NCBI GenBank assembly: GCA_001464275.1 | Contig: LNFL01000179.1 | Coordinates: 90,458 to 154,457, forward strand | Source: Actinobacteria bacterium Ga0077560 | GTDB taxonomy: Bacteria > Actinomycetota > Thermoleophilia > Miltoncostaeales > Miltoncostaeaceae | Length of the DNA: 64,000 nt | Reading direction: 5' to 3' | Part shown: in pieces, positions 23,623-33,501 of the stretch | How the letters are laid out: the number at the start of each line of letters is the position of its first letter | Numbering within the stretch: position 1 is the first letter of the stretch | The notes under the pieces: model-generated | The model's input: the letters and a program-made list of their open reading frames with translations, nothing else | Databases searched by the model: none | What the model was told of the DNA's origin: nothing | Program-made: the position numbers and the translations under genes

Positions 23623-24911
23623 GCGGGGGCTCATCCCGGCGGCAGATCGGAACGGCGAGCGTCGTCCTGGCGATCGGGCTCGTCGGGTGGAATCTCGGGA
23701 ACTTCGCGTTCTTCGTGGTGGCCGGCCACGTGCTCGGCCCAGAGCGCTATGGCTTCGTGGCCGCGCTCCTCGCGCTCGTGGTGGCCGCCTTCGTGCCCCT
23801 GAGCGCCTTCCAGCCGGTCGCCGCCAGGCCCTTCGCCGTGGGTGCCGCGGACGCGCCGGCGCTGGCGCGCCGCGCGATCCGGGCCGCCCTGGTGATCGGC
23901 GTCATCGCGCTCGGCACCGCGTCCGCGGTGGTGTGGATCGCGCGGCTCGTGGTGGAGGACCTCCCGGCCTGGGAGCTCACGCTCACGCTCGCGTCGATCG
24001 TCCCCATCGCCCCCATGTTCCTCGCGCTCGGGGTGATGCAGGGCTCCTCCCGCTTCCGGCCGATCACCGTGACCCTGGTGTTCTGGGGCGCCTCGCGGCC
24101 CCTGGCCCTCCTCGTCCTCTCCCCGCTGCTCGACGGCGTGGCCGCCACCCTGCTGGCGAATCTGGTCGGCACCGCCGCGGCGTACGGCATGGCCGTCGGC
24201 TTCACGCGTGCCGCGCTGCGCGGCGGGCAGGCGCCGCCCGGGGACGCATGGGCCCGCTTCACGGGGTCACTGGTGGGACCCCTCGTCGGCATGAGCGGGC
24301 TCGCCGTGCTGTTCAACGTGGACGTCGTGGTCGCCAAGCTGTTCGCCGAGCCGCTGGACGCGGGGTACTTCGGGGCGGTGGCCACCCTGGCAAAGGCGGG
24401 GGTGGTCCTGGCGCCCCAGGTGCTGGGGATCGCCCTGCTCCCTCAGGTGGCGGTGCGGGGTGCGGCCGGGCGTGAGGTGGCGTCGCTCGCGGCGCTCATC
24501 GTCGGTGCGGCCGTCGCCGTCGGCGCCCTGGGGGTGCTCGTCGGGGAGGTCGGCTCGCGCTGGATCATGTCGATCTACGGCCAGGACTTCGTGCCGGGCG
24601 AATGGATGCTCGCTCCGGCGATCGCCGCGCTGATCCCGCTCGCGGTGGTCTTCGGGTTGGCGAACTACCAGATCGCCCGCGGGGACGACCGCTATCCCAG
24701 GGCGCTGGCCGGCGTCGCGCTGCTCACGGTGGTGGCGCTCGCGCTGGCGGGTCGCTCGGTCGAGGCCATCCTGGCGATCGAGGCGGCCGCGAGCGTCGCC
24801 GCGATCGCCCTCCACGAGGTCATCCACCGCCGCGACGGCAGCGGCCTATGTCGTGGCGTCCGTCTCGCGTTGGGCCGTGTGCGGCGACAGTCGGCCCGCC
24901 CCGAACCGTGA
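23619..24911 (+). CDS. Polysaccharide flippase-like membrane protein (Wzx/MOP family)
   Basis: The 430-residue protein has about 12 membrane helices spread over its length, with a basic C-terminal tail. The start LGNFAFFVVAGHVLGPERYGFVAALLAL matches the first two helices of O-antigen and teichoic-acid flippases. Such proteins move polyprenyl-linked oligosaccharides across the membrane. The GTG start overlaps the methyltransferase stop by 4 bases. Its last 66 bases overlap the end of the convergent GT2 gene. Confidence 0.85.
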   Translation: MSGGSSRRQIGTASVVLAIGLVGWNLGNFAFFVVAGHVLGPERYGFVAALLALVVAAFVPLSAFQPVAARPFAVGAADAPALARRAIRAALVIGVIALGTASAVVWIARLVVEDLPAWELTLTLASIVPIAPMFLALGVMQGSSRFRPITVTLVFWGASRPLALLVLSPLLDGVAATLLANLVGTAAAYGMAVGFTRAALRGGQAPPGDAWARFTGSLVGPLVGMSGLAVLFNVDVVVAKLFAEPLDAGYFGAVATLAKAGVVLAPQVLGIALLPQVAVRGAAGREVASLAALIVGAAVAVGALGVLVGEVGSRWIMSIYGQDFVPGEWMLAPAIAALIPLAVVFGLANYQIARGDDRYPRALAGVALLTVVALALAGRSVEAILAIEAAASVAAIALHEVIHRRDGSGLCRGVRLALGRVRRQSARPEP

Positions 24912-25781
24912 GGCCAGGTACATCGCCTCCGCCGCGACGCTGATGACCACCGCCATCACGCGGCCCCGCAGCCCCGGGCGGTGCTTGCGGTAGAAGGGGC
25001 CCATCGTGCGGAAGTAGGCGGCGTTCGCCTCGGGCGGGCGCCGTCCCGCGACGTTCGAGCCGCCGCCGATGTGCACCACGTCGACCGCCGGCCAGTAGTG
25101 GACCCGGTACCCGTGTCCGATGACGCGGAGACACAGGTCCATGTCCTCGGCGTACATGAAGTAGGACTCGTCGAAGCCGCCGACCTCGTCGAGCACGCGG
25201 CGCGGCATCAGCATGAAGGCGCCGCTGACGCTCTCCACGTCGCCCGCCCGGTCCTCGGGCAGGGTGCCGAACGTGTAGCGGGTGGACCGCGGCCCGGTGA
25301 GACGGCGGTCGAGGCCCGTGAAGTAGCAGAACGACGACCAGAGCGTCGGGAAACCGCGCTTGCACCGCCGATCGAGATGGCCGGCGGGATCCACCAGCCG
25401 AGGGCTCAGGACCCCGATCCCCGGCTCCGCCCACAGGCGGTCCAGGCATGCGCGCAGCGACCCCGGGGGGAGGACCGTGTCGGGGTTGAGCACCAGCACG
25501 GCCCTGCCGCGTGACCGTGCGATCGCCCGGTTGTTCGCCCGTGCGAAGCCCAGGTTCTCGGTCAGCGCCTCGACGTCCACCCACGGGAAGCGCTCCCGCG
25601 CGGCGGCGACGGTCCCGTCCCGTGAGTCGTTGTCGACCACGAGCACCTCCATGGCGACGTCGTCCCGCTGCGCCTCGAGGCTCGACAGGCAATCAATGAG
25701 CAGCTGCTCGCACCGGTACGAGACGATGACCGCCGAGACGTCCGGCGAATCTGGCGATGTGTTTTCCGGGGCGGGCGGCAC
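24846..25781 (-). CDS. GT2 glycosyltransferase, rhamnosyltransferase-like
   Basis: A 311-residue GT-A fold enzyme with VSAVIVSYRCEQLL, VLVVDNDSRDGT, TENLGFARANNRAI and LNPDTVLPPG, where the DxD-like site lies. VSGAFMLMPRRVLDEVGGFDESYFMYAEDMDLC is the acceptor-side block seen in WbbL-type rhamnosyltransferases. The true sugar is not certain. A GTG start at 25781 is used. The gene has no downstream terminator and its end overlaps the flippase gene on the other strand. Confidence 0.9.
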   Translation of the reverse strand: MPPAPENTSPDSPDVSAVIVSYRCEQLLIDCLSSLEAQRDDVAMEVLVVDNDSRDGTVAAARERFPWVDVEALTENLGFARANNRAIARSRGRAVLVLNPDTVLPPGSLRACLDRLWAEPGIGVLSPRLVDPAGHLDRRCKRGFPTLWSSFCYFTGLDRRLTGPRSTRYTFGTLPEDRAGDVESVSGAFMLMPRRVLDEVGGFDESYFMYAEDMDLCLRVIGHGYRVHYWPAVDVVHIGGGSNVAGRRPPEANAAYFRTMGPFYRKHRPGLRGRVMAVVISVAAEAMYLASRFGAGRLSPHTAQRETDATT

Positions 25782-25856
25782 GGCCGCAGGATCCTAGTCG
25801 CCGAGGGCCGGGAAGTCGGGCCCCGCCCTTCGGAAGCGCAGCGGAGGGCATGTAGG

Positions 25857-26936
25857 GTGCTTCGTCATGCTCCTGCTCGAATGCCCCCGGCGATGAGCGA
25901 TCTCGCCGCACCGAGCGAGGTTGTCCACCCGCACGTGGAACGACCGCAGGTCTCCCGTCGGCAGGTGGCGGCGGCGGTCGCCGGCGGAGTGGTCGGCATC
26001 GGCTTCCTGGCGCTCGCCGCGCGCGGCGTGGATCTGCGAGCGGCGGGCAGCATCCTCGCGAACGCGGACGTCGGTCTCGCGGCGCTCGCCGCGGTGCTCC
26101 TGGTGGCCCCGCTCGCGATCATGGGCATCCGCTGGAGGCTGATCGCTCGCTCGACGCTGCCGGCGCCGACGTCGGTGTACATCGAGTTGAACTTCGTCGG
26201 CGCGGCGCTCAACAACTGCCTTCCCGGTCGGGTCGGGGAGTTCGCGCGTGCGGTGTCGCTCTCGCGATCGGGACCCGATCGCCGCCCCGTCATGGAGGCG
26301 CTCGGGACGGTCATCGCCGACCGGGCCGCCGACGTCGTGTTCTTCGCGCTGTGCTTCGCCGTGAGCGCCGGCCCGTTCCTGGGTGAGCGCTGGGCGCAGT
26401 ACGTCGCCGGCGGGGGGATCCTGCTGCTGGTGGTGGCCGTCGCGGTCATCGTCATCGCCGTCAGGGTCGTCCGCCGCCACCCCACCGGCACCGCGCAGGG
26501 CCGCATCCGGCGCCAGCTGATGTTCCTCGCCCGCGGCCTCGCCGCCGTGCCCGGTACGCGGGTGTGGCTGGCGGCGGGCGCCGTCACCGTCGTCGCGTGG
26601 GGCGTGTGGATGCTCGGCATGTACGCCGCGGCCCGGTCGGTCGGCATCTCGCTGAGCCCGCTCGAGATCACCTTCGCGCTGGCGGTGCTGGGACTGGGCA
26701 CCGCGATCCCCTCGCTGCCGGGCTTCGTGGGCACCTACCACTGGCTCACGACCACCTGCCTGGTGGCCTTCGGGGTCGCCCGGCCCGACGCCTTCGCGTT
26801 CGCGATCCTCCTCCATGCCCTCTGGTTCGTTCCGATGACGGCGATCGGCCTGCCGCTGATGCTGCGGGCCGGGCTCAGGTTCGGGTCCTTCCGCAGGCTG
26901 CCCCCAGAGGTCGTCCCCACCGAGGCGCGCGGGTGA
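25857..26936 (+). CDS. Lysylphosphatidylglycerol synthase/AglD-like flippase-type membrane protein
   Basis: The 359-residue protein has about 8 helices. The family features are NFVGAALNNCLPGRVGEFARAV, ADRAADVVFF and LGLGTAIPSLPGFVGTYHW. This UPF0104-type family includes the membrane part of MprF and archaeal AglD, and members often sit in glycan loci. The reaction here is unknown. GTG 25857 has GGAGGG 8 bases upstream; ATG 25893 is a possible later start. It overlaps the next gene by 4 bases (GTGA). Confidence 0.85.
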   Translation: MLRHAPARMPPAMSDLAAPSEVVHPHVERPQVSRRQVAAAVAGGVVGIGFLALAARGVDLRAAGSILANADVGLAALAAVLLVAPLAIMGIRWRLIARSTLPAPTSVYIELNFVGAALNNCLPGRVGEFARAVSLSRSGPDRRPVMEALGTVIADRAADVVFFALCFAVSAGPFLGERWAQYVAGGGILLLVVAVAVIVIAVRVVRRHPTGTAQGRIRRQLMFLARGLAAVPGTRVWLAAGAVTVVAWGVWMLGMYAAARSVGISLSPLEITFALAVLGLGTAIPSLPGFVGTYHWLTTTCLVAFGVARPDAFAFAILLHALWFVPMTAIGLPLMLRAGLRFGSFRRLPPEVVPTEARG

Positions 26937-28000
26937 GGGTCCTGGTCACCGGCGGTGCCGGCTTCGTCGGGTCGCGGCTCGTGCGGGCCCTCATCGAGTC
27001 CCAGCCCGGCGTGGACGTCACGGCGTTCGACAACCTGCGCCGTCGTGGCGCCGAGCTCCACGCCATGGACATCCAGCGTCTCGGCGCCCGGTTCGTCCAC
27101 GGCGATGTCCGTCAGGCGGCGGATGTCGAGGACCTCGACGGCGCCTACGACCTCATCATCGACGCCGCCGCGGAACCCAGCGTCCACGCGGGCATGACCG
27201 GGTCCCCGCGGTACGTGATCGACACGAACCTGGGGGGCACCCTCAACCTGCTCGAGCTCGCCCGCCGGCGCGGCGGCGCCCTGATGTTCCTCTCCACCTC
27301 ACGGGTGTACGCGATGGAGGCGCTCCGCGCGCTGGCGGTCACCGAGGGCGCCACGCGACTCGAGCTCGAGGCCGTGCAGGAGCAGCCCGGTGCCAGCGGC
27401 GCCGGGATCACGGAGCGGTTCACGACCGATGGCGCGCGGACCGTCTACGGGGCCAGCAAGCTCGCATCGGAGTTGCTGGTGCAGGAGTACGTGGCCGCCT
27501 TCGGGGTCCGCGCGGTGATCAACCGCTGCGGCGTCCTCGCGGGCGCCGGGCAGTTCGGCCGCAGCGAGCAGGGCGTCATCGCCCTGTGGGTGGCGAGTCA
27601 CGTCCTCGGCCTCCCGCTCCGCTACATCGGCTACGGGGGCACGGGCAAGCAGGTGCGGGACATCCTGCACCCGCTGGACCTCTTCGACCTCCTCATGGCC
27701 CAGCTCGCGCGGATCGACGAGCTCTCCGGCTCGGTCTTCAATGTGGGCGGGGGTCGCGAGGTCTCCGTGTCGCTCCGCGAACTCACCGACCTGAGCCGCG
27801 ACCGGGCCGGCCGTGAGGTCCCCATCGCGGCGGTGCCCGAGACCTCGTCCGTGGACATCCCGGTGTACCTCACCGACCACGCGCGGGTCACGGAGCGGCT
27901 GGGCTGGCGCCCGCGCCGCAGCGCGGCCGACATCGTCGGTGAGATCGCCGACTGGATCGAGGCCGACGAGGCCCGGTTGCGACCGCTTTTCGGGGGATGA
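26933..28000 (+). CDS. NAD-dependent epimerase/dehydratase, CDP-paratose 2-epimerase-like
   Basis: A 355-residue extended SDR with VTGGAGFVGSRLVRAL at the start, FLSTSRVYAME in the middle and the Tyr-x3-Lys pair in VYGASKLASELL. NRCGVLAGAGQFG and YGGTGKQVRDILHPLDLFDLL follow the pattern of the CDP-paratose/tyvelose epimerase group, though several related nucleotide-sugar epimerases look alike. GTG 26933 overlaps the preceding stop. The next gene is a second SDR of the same broad group, so the pair may do two steps of one pathway. Confidence 0.82.
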   Translation: MRVLVTGGAGFVGSRLVRALIESQPGVDVTAFDNLRRRGAELHAMDIQRLGARFVHGDVRQAADVEDLDGAYDLIIDAAAEPSVHAGMTGSPRYVIDTNLGGTLNLLELARRRGGALMFLSTSRVYAMEALRALAVTEGATRLELEAVQEQPGASGAGITERFTTDGARTVYGASKLASELLVQEYVAAFGVRAVINRCGVLAGAGQFGRSEQGVIALWVASHVLGLPLRYIGYGGTGKQVRDILHPLDLFDLLMAQLARIDELSGSVFNVGGGREVSVSLRELTDLSRDRAGREVPIAAVPETSSVDIPVYLTDHARVTERLGWRPRRSAADIVGEIADWIEADEARLRPLFGG

Positions 28001-28048
28001 CGCGCGTGCACCCATCCCGGCACACCAGTTAACGGAGGACGCTCAGCT

Positions 28049-29125
28049 ATGTCGGTCGCCATCATCACCGGATCGTCCGGGCTCATCGGCAGCGAGACGG
28101 CGCGGTTCCTGCACGGCCAGGGCATGGACGTCGTCGGCGTCGACAACGACCTGCGCGCCTACTTCTTCGGTGATGCCGCGTCCACGAAGTGGAACGCCGA
28201 GCGCCTGGAGCGCGACCTGCCCGGCATCCGGCTCGAGTCGATCGACATCCGGGACGCCGACGGCATCGACGCGCTGTTCGCCCGGTACGGGTCGCAGATC
28301 AGCCTGGTGGTCCACTGCGCGGCCCAGCCGAGCCACGACTGGGCGGCGCGCGAGCCGCGGACCGACTTCGGCGTGAACGCGGTCGGCACCCTGAACCTGC
28401 TCGAGTCGACGCGGGTCCACGCCCCCGAGGCCACGTTCATCCTGATGAGCACCAACAAGGTGTACGGCGACGCCTCCAACGAGTTCCCGCTCGTCGAGCG
28501 CGAAACGCGCTGGGAGCTGGACCCGGCGCACCCCTTCGCCGAGCACGGCATCGACGAGACGCTCCGCGTCGATCAGTCCAAGCACAGCCTCTTCGGCGCC
28601 AGCAAGCTGGCCGCGGACGTCATCTGCCAGGAGTACGGCAGGTACTTCGGGATGAACACCGCGGCGTTCCGGGGCGGCTGCCTGACCGGCCCGGCCCATT
28701 CCGGCGCCGAACTGCACGGGTTCCTGGCCTACCTGGTGCAGTGCTGCATCACCGGGCAGCACTACACGGTGTTCGGATACGGCGGGAAGCAGGTCAGGGA
28801 CAACATCCACTCCCACGATCTGGTCGCCGCGCTCTGGGAGTACGCGAAGGCCCCCCGCCCGGGCGCCGTCTACAACATCGGCGGCTCCAGGCATGCCAAT
28901 TGCTCGGTGCTCGAGGCGATCAGCCTCGCGGAGGAGCTGACCGGCCGGGAGATGAGCTGGTCGTTGAGCGACGATGCGCGCTCGGGAGACCACATCTGGT
29001 GGATCAGCGACGTCCGCCGCTTCCAGGCCGACTACCCCGGGTGGTCCTACCGCTACGACCTCCGGGCGACGGTCGAGGAGATCGTGGCCGCAGCAAACGA
29101 GCGGTACGCGGGCCAGGCGCGGTGA
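28049..29125 (+). CDS. NAD-dependent epimerase, CDP-paratose 2-epimerase-like
   Basis: The 358-residue SDR has [30 protein letters not shown] and the Tyr-less segment [19 protein letters not shown], where Phe replaces the usual catalytic Tyr before [24 protein letters not shown] and [16 protein letters not shown] match the paratose/tyvelose epimerase group. ATG 28049 has GGAGG 10 bases upstream. The Phe at the YxxxK position is a real oddity; in this epimerase group some members carry it, so activity cannot be ruled out. Confidence 0.82.
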   Translation: MSVAIITGSSGLIGSETARFLHGQGMDVVGVDNDLRAYFFGDAASTKWNAERLERDLPGIRLESIDIRDADGIDALFARYGSQISLVVHCAAQPSHDWAAREPRTDFGVNAVGTLNLLESTRVHAPEATFILMSTNKVYGDASNEFPLVERETRWELDPAHPFAEHGIDETLRVDQSKHSLFGASKLAADVICQEYGRYFGMNTAAFRGGCLTGPAHSGAELHGFLAYLVQCCITGQHYTVFGYGGKQVRDNIHSHDLVAALWEYAKAPRPGAVYNIGGSRHANCSVLEAISLAEELTGREMSWSLSDDARSGDHIWWISDVRRFQADYPGWSYRYDLRATVEEIVAAANERYAGQAR

Positions 29126-29904
29126 AGCTCTCCGTCGTCATCCCGGCGCACAACGAGTCCGGCCACATCGAGGACACGGTGCGGCTGTTCCACGCGGCCC
29201 TGAGCGAGGCCGACATCGATCACGAGATCGTCGTGGTCGACGACCACTCGTCGGACGGCACGGGCGACATCGTCCGCCGCATCGGGCAGGACATCCCGCA
29301 GGTCCGGGCGGTCGAGAACCACCGCACGGGCGGCTTCGGCCTGGCGGTGCGCGCCGGGCTGGAGTGCTTCGAGGGCGACGCGGTCGCCGTGGTCATGGCG
29401 GACGCGTCCGACTCGCCCGAGGACCTCGTGCGCTTCTGGCGGGCGATGCAGCAGTCCGGGGCCGACTGCGTGTTCGGCACGCGGTTCTCCGCGGGCGGCC
29501 GCACCATCGACTACCCCCGCCCGAAGCTCATCCTGAACCGCATCGCGAACACCGGGATCCGCCTGCTGTTCCGGCTCCCGTACGACGACATGACGAACGC
29601 CTTCAAGCTCTACCGCCGCCAGGTGGTGGATGGCGCCGGCCCGCTGGTGAGTCACCACTTCAACCTCACGGTGGAGCTGCCGCTGAAAGCGATCCTGCGC
29701 GGCTACTCCTACGCGGTGGTGCCCAACACGTGGACCAACCGCAAGCACGGCACCTCGAAGTTCAACGTGCAGGAGATGGGGTCGCGGTACGCCTTCATCG
29801 TCCTCTACTGCCTGCTCGAGCGCTGGCTCTCCCGGGGTGACTACCTCCGGCAGTCCGGTGAGCTCCAGCACGAGCCGATCTACATGGGACGGCGCATCCC
29901 GTAG
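29122..29904 (+). CDS. GT2 glycosyltransferase, DPM1-like
   Basis: The 260-residue protein is a compact GT-A enzyme: [41 protein letters not shown] and [10 protein letters not shown]. It lacks C-terminal membrane helices. [21 protein letters not shown] matches dolichyl/polyprenyl-phosphate mannosyltransferase-like enzymes. It likely loads a sugar onto a lipid carrier for a membrane glycosyltransferase such as the convergent GT39-like gene. GTG 29122 overlaps the epimerase stop (GTGA), so the two are one operon. Confidence 0.9.
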   Translation: MKLSVVIPAHNESGHIEDTVRLFHAALSEADIDHEIVVVDDHSSDGTGDIVRRIGQDIPQVRAVENHRTGGFGLAVRAGLECFEGDAVAVVMADASDSPEDLVRFWRAMQQSGADCVFGTRFSAGGRTIDYPRPKLILNRIANTGIRLLFRLPYDDMTNAFKLYRRQVVDGAGPLVSHHFNLTVELPLKAILRGYSYAVVPNTWTNRKHGTSKFNVQEMGSRYAFIVLYCLLERWLSRGDYLRQSGELQHEPIYMGRRIP

Positions 29905-29916
29905 CCCGCCCGTCGG

Positions 29917-31464
29917 TCAGGCGGCGCCGCGGAAGACGACGATGAACGGGCTGGTGTGCGTGATGCGGAATCCCCGCTCCGCCGCCAGCTCGCGCGCCCA
30001 CAGCGGCACGCCGCCCGCGCCCTGGATGACGACGATCGCGCCCAGATCCGGAGTCGCGCGCACGATGCGCCGTGCCTCGGCGGGGTCGTCGGAGCGCACC
30101 CTCCAGCCGATGCGCCGCGCCTCGTACCAGAGGTTCGGCTGGAACGGGTCGGCGTTCTCCTCGATGAGCAGCAGCCGCGTGTCCGGGGTGTTCGCCGCGA
30201 GCTCCTGACCCTGGAACCGCCAGCCGAGGTTGACGGCACCGGGGGCGAAGAACGTGCCCATGAGGCTGACGAACCACAGTAGGCCGAGGGTCACGCCGAT
30301 GGCGGCGACGAGCCGGACGGCGCCCGGCCGGCTCACCCGGCTCACGCCGTCGGCGATCACGCACAGCCCCATCCCGCCCAGCAGCGCCAGGACGGCGTAG
30401 TACGGGAGCTGGTAGTAGTCGTGGATCCGGTTGAGGTTGGCGAAGACGCCCATCGAGACGAACGAGCTCACCAGCAGGGCGGCGACCTCGAGCCGGTGCG
30501 GCGCCGGCAGCTGCCGGATCGCGAGGGCGCCGAGCACCACCACCAGCAGACCCACGGGGGTCAGCTGCTGCTCGAACCGCTCGAGGATCGTCCGCCACAG
30601 CTCGGCGTCCGTGAACGTGCTGCCGAGCAGCCACGGCCGGAGCTCCTCGAAGCTCAGGCCGTTCGATTCCTGGTTGACGCGGTCGGCGTGGTCCACCCAG
30701 AGCTTGAACAGGACGCCCGTGACCAGCGGCCATGCGACGAGCGCGATCCGACCCGCCATCGGCGTCGCCCGGTCGCGCAGCACCCTCAGGGCCATGATGG
30801 CCACGGGCAGGCCGAACACGAACACCATGTTCGCCTTGCCCAGGGTCGTCACCATGAGCGCCGCACCGGCGGCCGACAGCCAGACCCACGAGAACCGCTC
30901 GGTGAGGCGCAGCGTCGCGTAGACCATCACGAGGGCCGTCATCAGGAAGAACGGATCGATGATGAACGCCCGGCCGTAGAAGACCGAGATCGGCATGAAC
31001 GACAGGAAGAAGACCGATCCCACGGCGGTGAGGCGGCGTCCGGTCAGCCGCTTCGTGATCCCGTAGAGCGCGCAGGCGGCGCCGGCGAACGAGGCGATGG
31101 AGACCAGCCTGCCGAGCTCCTCGTGGAACCCGGTCACCAGCGACAGGCCGTACACGACCCACTGGTAGAACGGGAACTCCAGGAGCCAGTACCCGCCGCC
31201 GAACATCGGCACGTGGTAATCGAGCAGGTCGAAGCCGAACCGGTCGTAGAGCCACACCTGGCTCGCGGTCTGGGTCTGGCGGAACGCGTGCTGGTCGCCC
31301 AGCGCCCCGCCGAAGCGGTAGAACCGGGCGAGGACGCCGATGAGGATGAGCGCCGCGGCGATGACCGCGGGGTTCGTCGCCAGCCGGCGCGCGGCCGGGC
31401 GGTGCCGGTCGACCGCGTCCAGCAGCGGCGCGACGATCCGGTGCGGCTGATTCGTCCCGTTCAT
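29917..31464 (-). CDS. GT39/ArnT-like membrane glycosyltransferase
   Basis: The 515-residue protein has about 11-12 helices and a C-terminal soluble part. After the first helix, DQHAFRQTQTASQVWL is the conserved outside loop of PMT/ArnT-type GT-C enzymes, where an acidic residue acts in catalysis. These enzymes use polyprenyl-phosphate sugars outside the membrane. The acceptor is unknown. ATG 31464 is used; the longer open frame upstream is out of context. It ends 12 bases from the convergent GT2 stop. Confidence 0.82.
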   Translation of the reverse strand: MNGTNQPHRIVAPLLDAVDRHRPAARRLATNPAVIAAALILIGVLARFYRFGGALGDQHAFRQTQTASQVWLYDRFGFDLLDYHVPMFGGGYWLLEFPFYQWVVYGLSLVTGFHEELGRLVSIASFAGAACALYGITKRLTGRRLTAVGSVFFLSFMPISVFYGRAFIIDPFFLMTALVMVYATLRLTERFSWVWLSAAGAALMVTTLGKANMVFVFGLPVAIMALRVLRDRATPMAGRIALVAWPLVTGVLFKLWVDHADRVNQESNGLSFEELRPWLLGSTFTDAELWRTILERFEQQLTPVGLLVVVLGALAIRQLPAPHRLEVAALLVSSFVSMGVFANLNRIHDYYQLPYYAVLALLGGMGLCVIADGVSRVSRPGAVRLVAAIGVTLGLLWFVSLMGTFFAPGAVNLGWRFQGQELAANTPDTRLLLIEENADPFQPNLWYEARRIGWRVRSDDPAEARRIVRATPDLGAIVVIQGAGGVPLWARELAAERGFRITHTSPFIVVFRGAA

Positions 31465-31573
31465 CCGCCGCAGACTAGAGGCCGCCCCGGATCGCGGTGC
31501 TCCGACGGGCGGATTGGACGGTAGGGTGGCGCGGCCCAGCGCACCCACGGCCCGGAGGGCCTGCGCACCGCCG

Positions 31574-33496
31574 ATGGATGCCCCGAGGATCGATCCACCC
31601 GCCACCCCGGCGCTGATCGCGCGCGGCCGCCGCCTGGCCGCCGCCGCCGACGCGCTGGCGTCCGGGCGGCGCCTCCCCTGGGTGGTCCTGACCGTCGGCG
31701 TGCTGATCGCCCTGCTGAGCTGGCCGATCGGATCGCTCTCCACTTCGACCGGGCTGGATCCGTCCTGGCAGGCCGCGGTGAACGTCGCGTGGCAGCAGGG
31801 CACCTCGTGGGGCGGTGATCTGGTGTTCGCCTACGGACCGCTGGGACTGCTGACCTGGCCCGCCCTCTGGTTCGGCGACACCCTCGTCCTGTCGGTCGGG
31901 TACGTGTTCCTCCAGGTGGTCCTCCTCGCCGGTGCGCTCCTGCTCGCCGCGCGGCGGGGGCTGGGGATCCTCGGCGCCGCGGCGGCGACGTACGCCGTCC
32001 TCGCCGCGGGGTTCGTCCCGCCTCCGGAGGCCGGCGGGGTGCTGGCCGCCGTGCTCGCGGTCGTGGTGCTCCTGCGGCCGCCGCCGCCCCGGCTCGTCCC
32101 GCTCGTGCTCGCCGGAGCCGGGATCCTCGCGGCCCTGCAGCTGCTGGTGAAGTTCACCGGCGGGGTGGTCGCCGTGGCGGCGGCCGTCGCCGTCGCCGCC
32201 GGCATCGCCCGAGGAGCACGCGACTGGGCCGTCGGCGCGGGGACCTTCCTCGGCGGCCTGCTCCTCGCCTGGCTCGCACTGGGCCAGTCCCTCGCGGACC
32301 TTCCCGCCTGGCTCCGCGGGAGTGCGCAGATCGCCTCCGGGTTCACCGAGGCCATGTGGCTGCAATCCCACGACGGTCGTCCGGCGTGGGACGTCGCGAC
32401 CTGCCTGGTCCTCGGCGGGTCCCTGGTGTGGCTCGCGGTCCGGGCGGGCACGGACCTGCCCCGCCGTCCGCGGATCGCCCTGACGGCGGTCGTCACCCTG
32501 GCGGCGTTCGTGGCGTTCAAGGCCGCCTTCGTTCGCCACGACCTGGCACACGCGCCGATCTACGCGGGCGCCGTCGCCTGCTACGCGTTGGCGCTCTGTG
32601 CCCGGCCACGGCTGCGTGCCCATGCCCTGCTCACCGCCGGTGCGGCGCTCCTGCTCGTGACGGCGTACACCGCGACGGACTGGGCCGGGCGCCTGGACCC
32701 GCGGGACCGGCTCGTCGCCATGAAGGACCAGGTGGGGCTCGTCGTGCGCCCGTCCGAACGCTCCCGGGCGACGGCCGACGCACGGGCGGCGGCGCGGACC
32801 GAGCTGGCAATCCCGGCGTCGATGACCCAGGATCTCGCCGGCGGGGCGAAGACGGTCAACGTGGACCCGGTGACCCTGAGCGCCATATGGGCGTACGGGT
32901 GGCGCTGGGCACCGGTGCCCACCCTGCAGCGCTACGCCGGATACACGCCGTACCTCGACGACCGCAACGCCGACCGGCTGCGATCACCGGAGGCCCCCGA
33001 GGTCATCCTGCGCGAGGCCGGGGGCGCCATCGACGGGCGCCTGCCCGCGCACGAGTCGCCATCGGCGTTCCTCGCCCTGCTCTGCGGCTACCGGCAGTCG
33101 GCGGTGGACGGACGGTGGCAGCGGCTCGACCGGATCCCCGATCGCTGCGGGACGCCGGTCGAGATCTCCCGCGTGTCCGTGCGCTCGGGCGAGGCGGTCC
33201 CCGTCCCGCCCGGTGGGCCGGGGGACATCGTCTTCGCCCGGTTCGAGGCCTCCCGCGGCCTCGTGGACCGGTTCCGTGCCCTGGTCTACCGGCCCTCCAC
33301 CGTCCCGACCCTGACGCTGAACGGCCTGCCCGCCCGGTTCGTGGTGACCACGGCGGGACAGGACCACGTGCTGCGCGTCCCCTCCCTGTCGGGCTGGGCC
33401 CCGGAGTTCGACGGCGGCCTCCGGGTGGACACGCTCGCGGTGAACGGCCTGGGGACCGTCGGCATCCGCTTCTTCCGGGTGCCGGTGGGGGGGTAG
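31574..33496 (+). CDS. Polytopic membrane protein of unknown function in glycan locus
   Basis: The 640-residue protein has about 10 helices in the first ~390 residues and then a soluble region of about 240 residues. The outside loop GLDPSWQAAVNVAWQQGTSWGGD near the start and YGPLGLLTWP look like a conserved motif, but I cannot name the family. Topology is like GT-C enzymes. ATG 31574 is preferred; the frame extends to GTG-type starts upstream. It precedes wzm by 5 bases, so it probably belongs with glycan assembly or export. Confidence 0.7.
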   Translation: MDAPRIDPPATPALIARGRRLAAAADALASGRRLPWVVLTVGVLIALLSWPIGSLSTSTGLDPSWQAAVNVAWQQGTSWGGDLVFAYGPLGLLTWPALWFGDTLVLSVGYVFLQVVLLAGALLLAARRGLGILGAAAATYAVLAAGFVPPPEAGGVLAAVLAVVVLLRPPPPRLVPLVLAGAGILAALQLLVKFTGGVVAVAAAVAVAAGIARGARDWAVGAGTFLGGLLLAWLALGQSLADLPAWLRGSAQIASGFTEAMWLQSHDGRPAWDVATCLVLGGSLVWLAVRAGTDLPRRPRIALTAVVTLAAFVAFKAAFVRHDLAHAPIYAGAVACYALALCARPRLRAHALLTAGAALLLVTAYTATDWAGRLDPRDRLVAMKDQVGLVVRPSERSRATADARAAARTELAIPASMTQDLAGGAKTVNVDPVTLSAIWAYGWRWAPVPTLQRYAGYTPYLDDRNADRLRSPEAPEVILREAGGAIDGRLPAHESPSAFLALLCGYRQSAVDGRWQRLDRIPDRCGTPVEISRVSVRSGEAVPVPPGGPGDIVFARFEASRGLVDRFRALVYRPSTVPTLTLNGLPARFVVTTAGQDHVLRVPSLSGWAPEFDGGLRVDTLAVNGLGTVGIRFFRVPVGG

Positions 33497-33501
33497 GTAT
33501 C

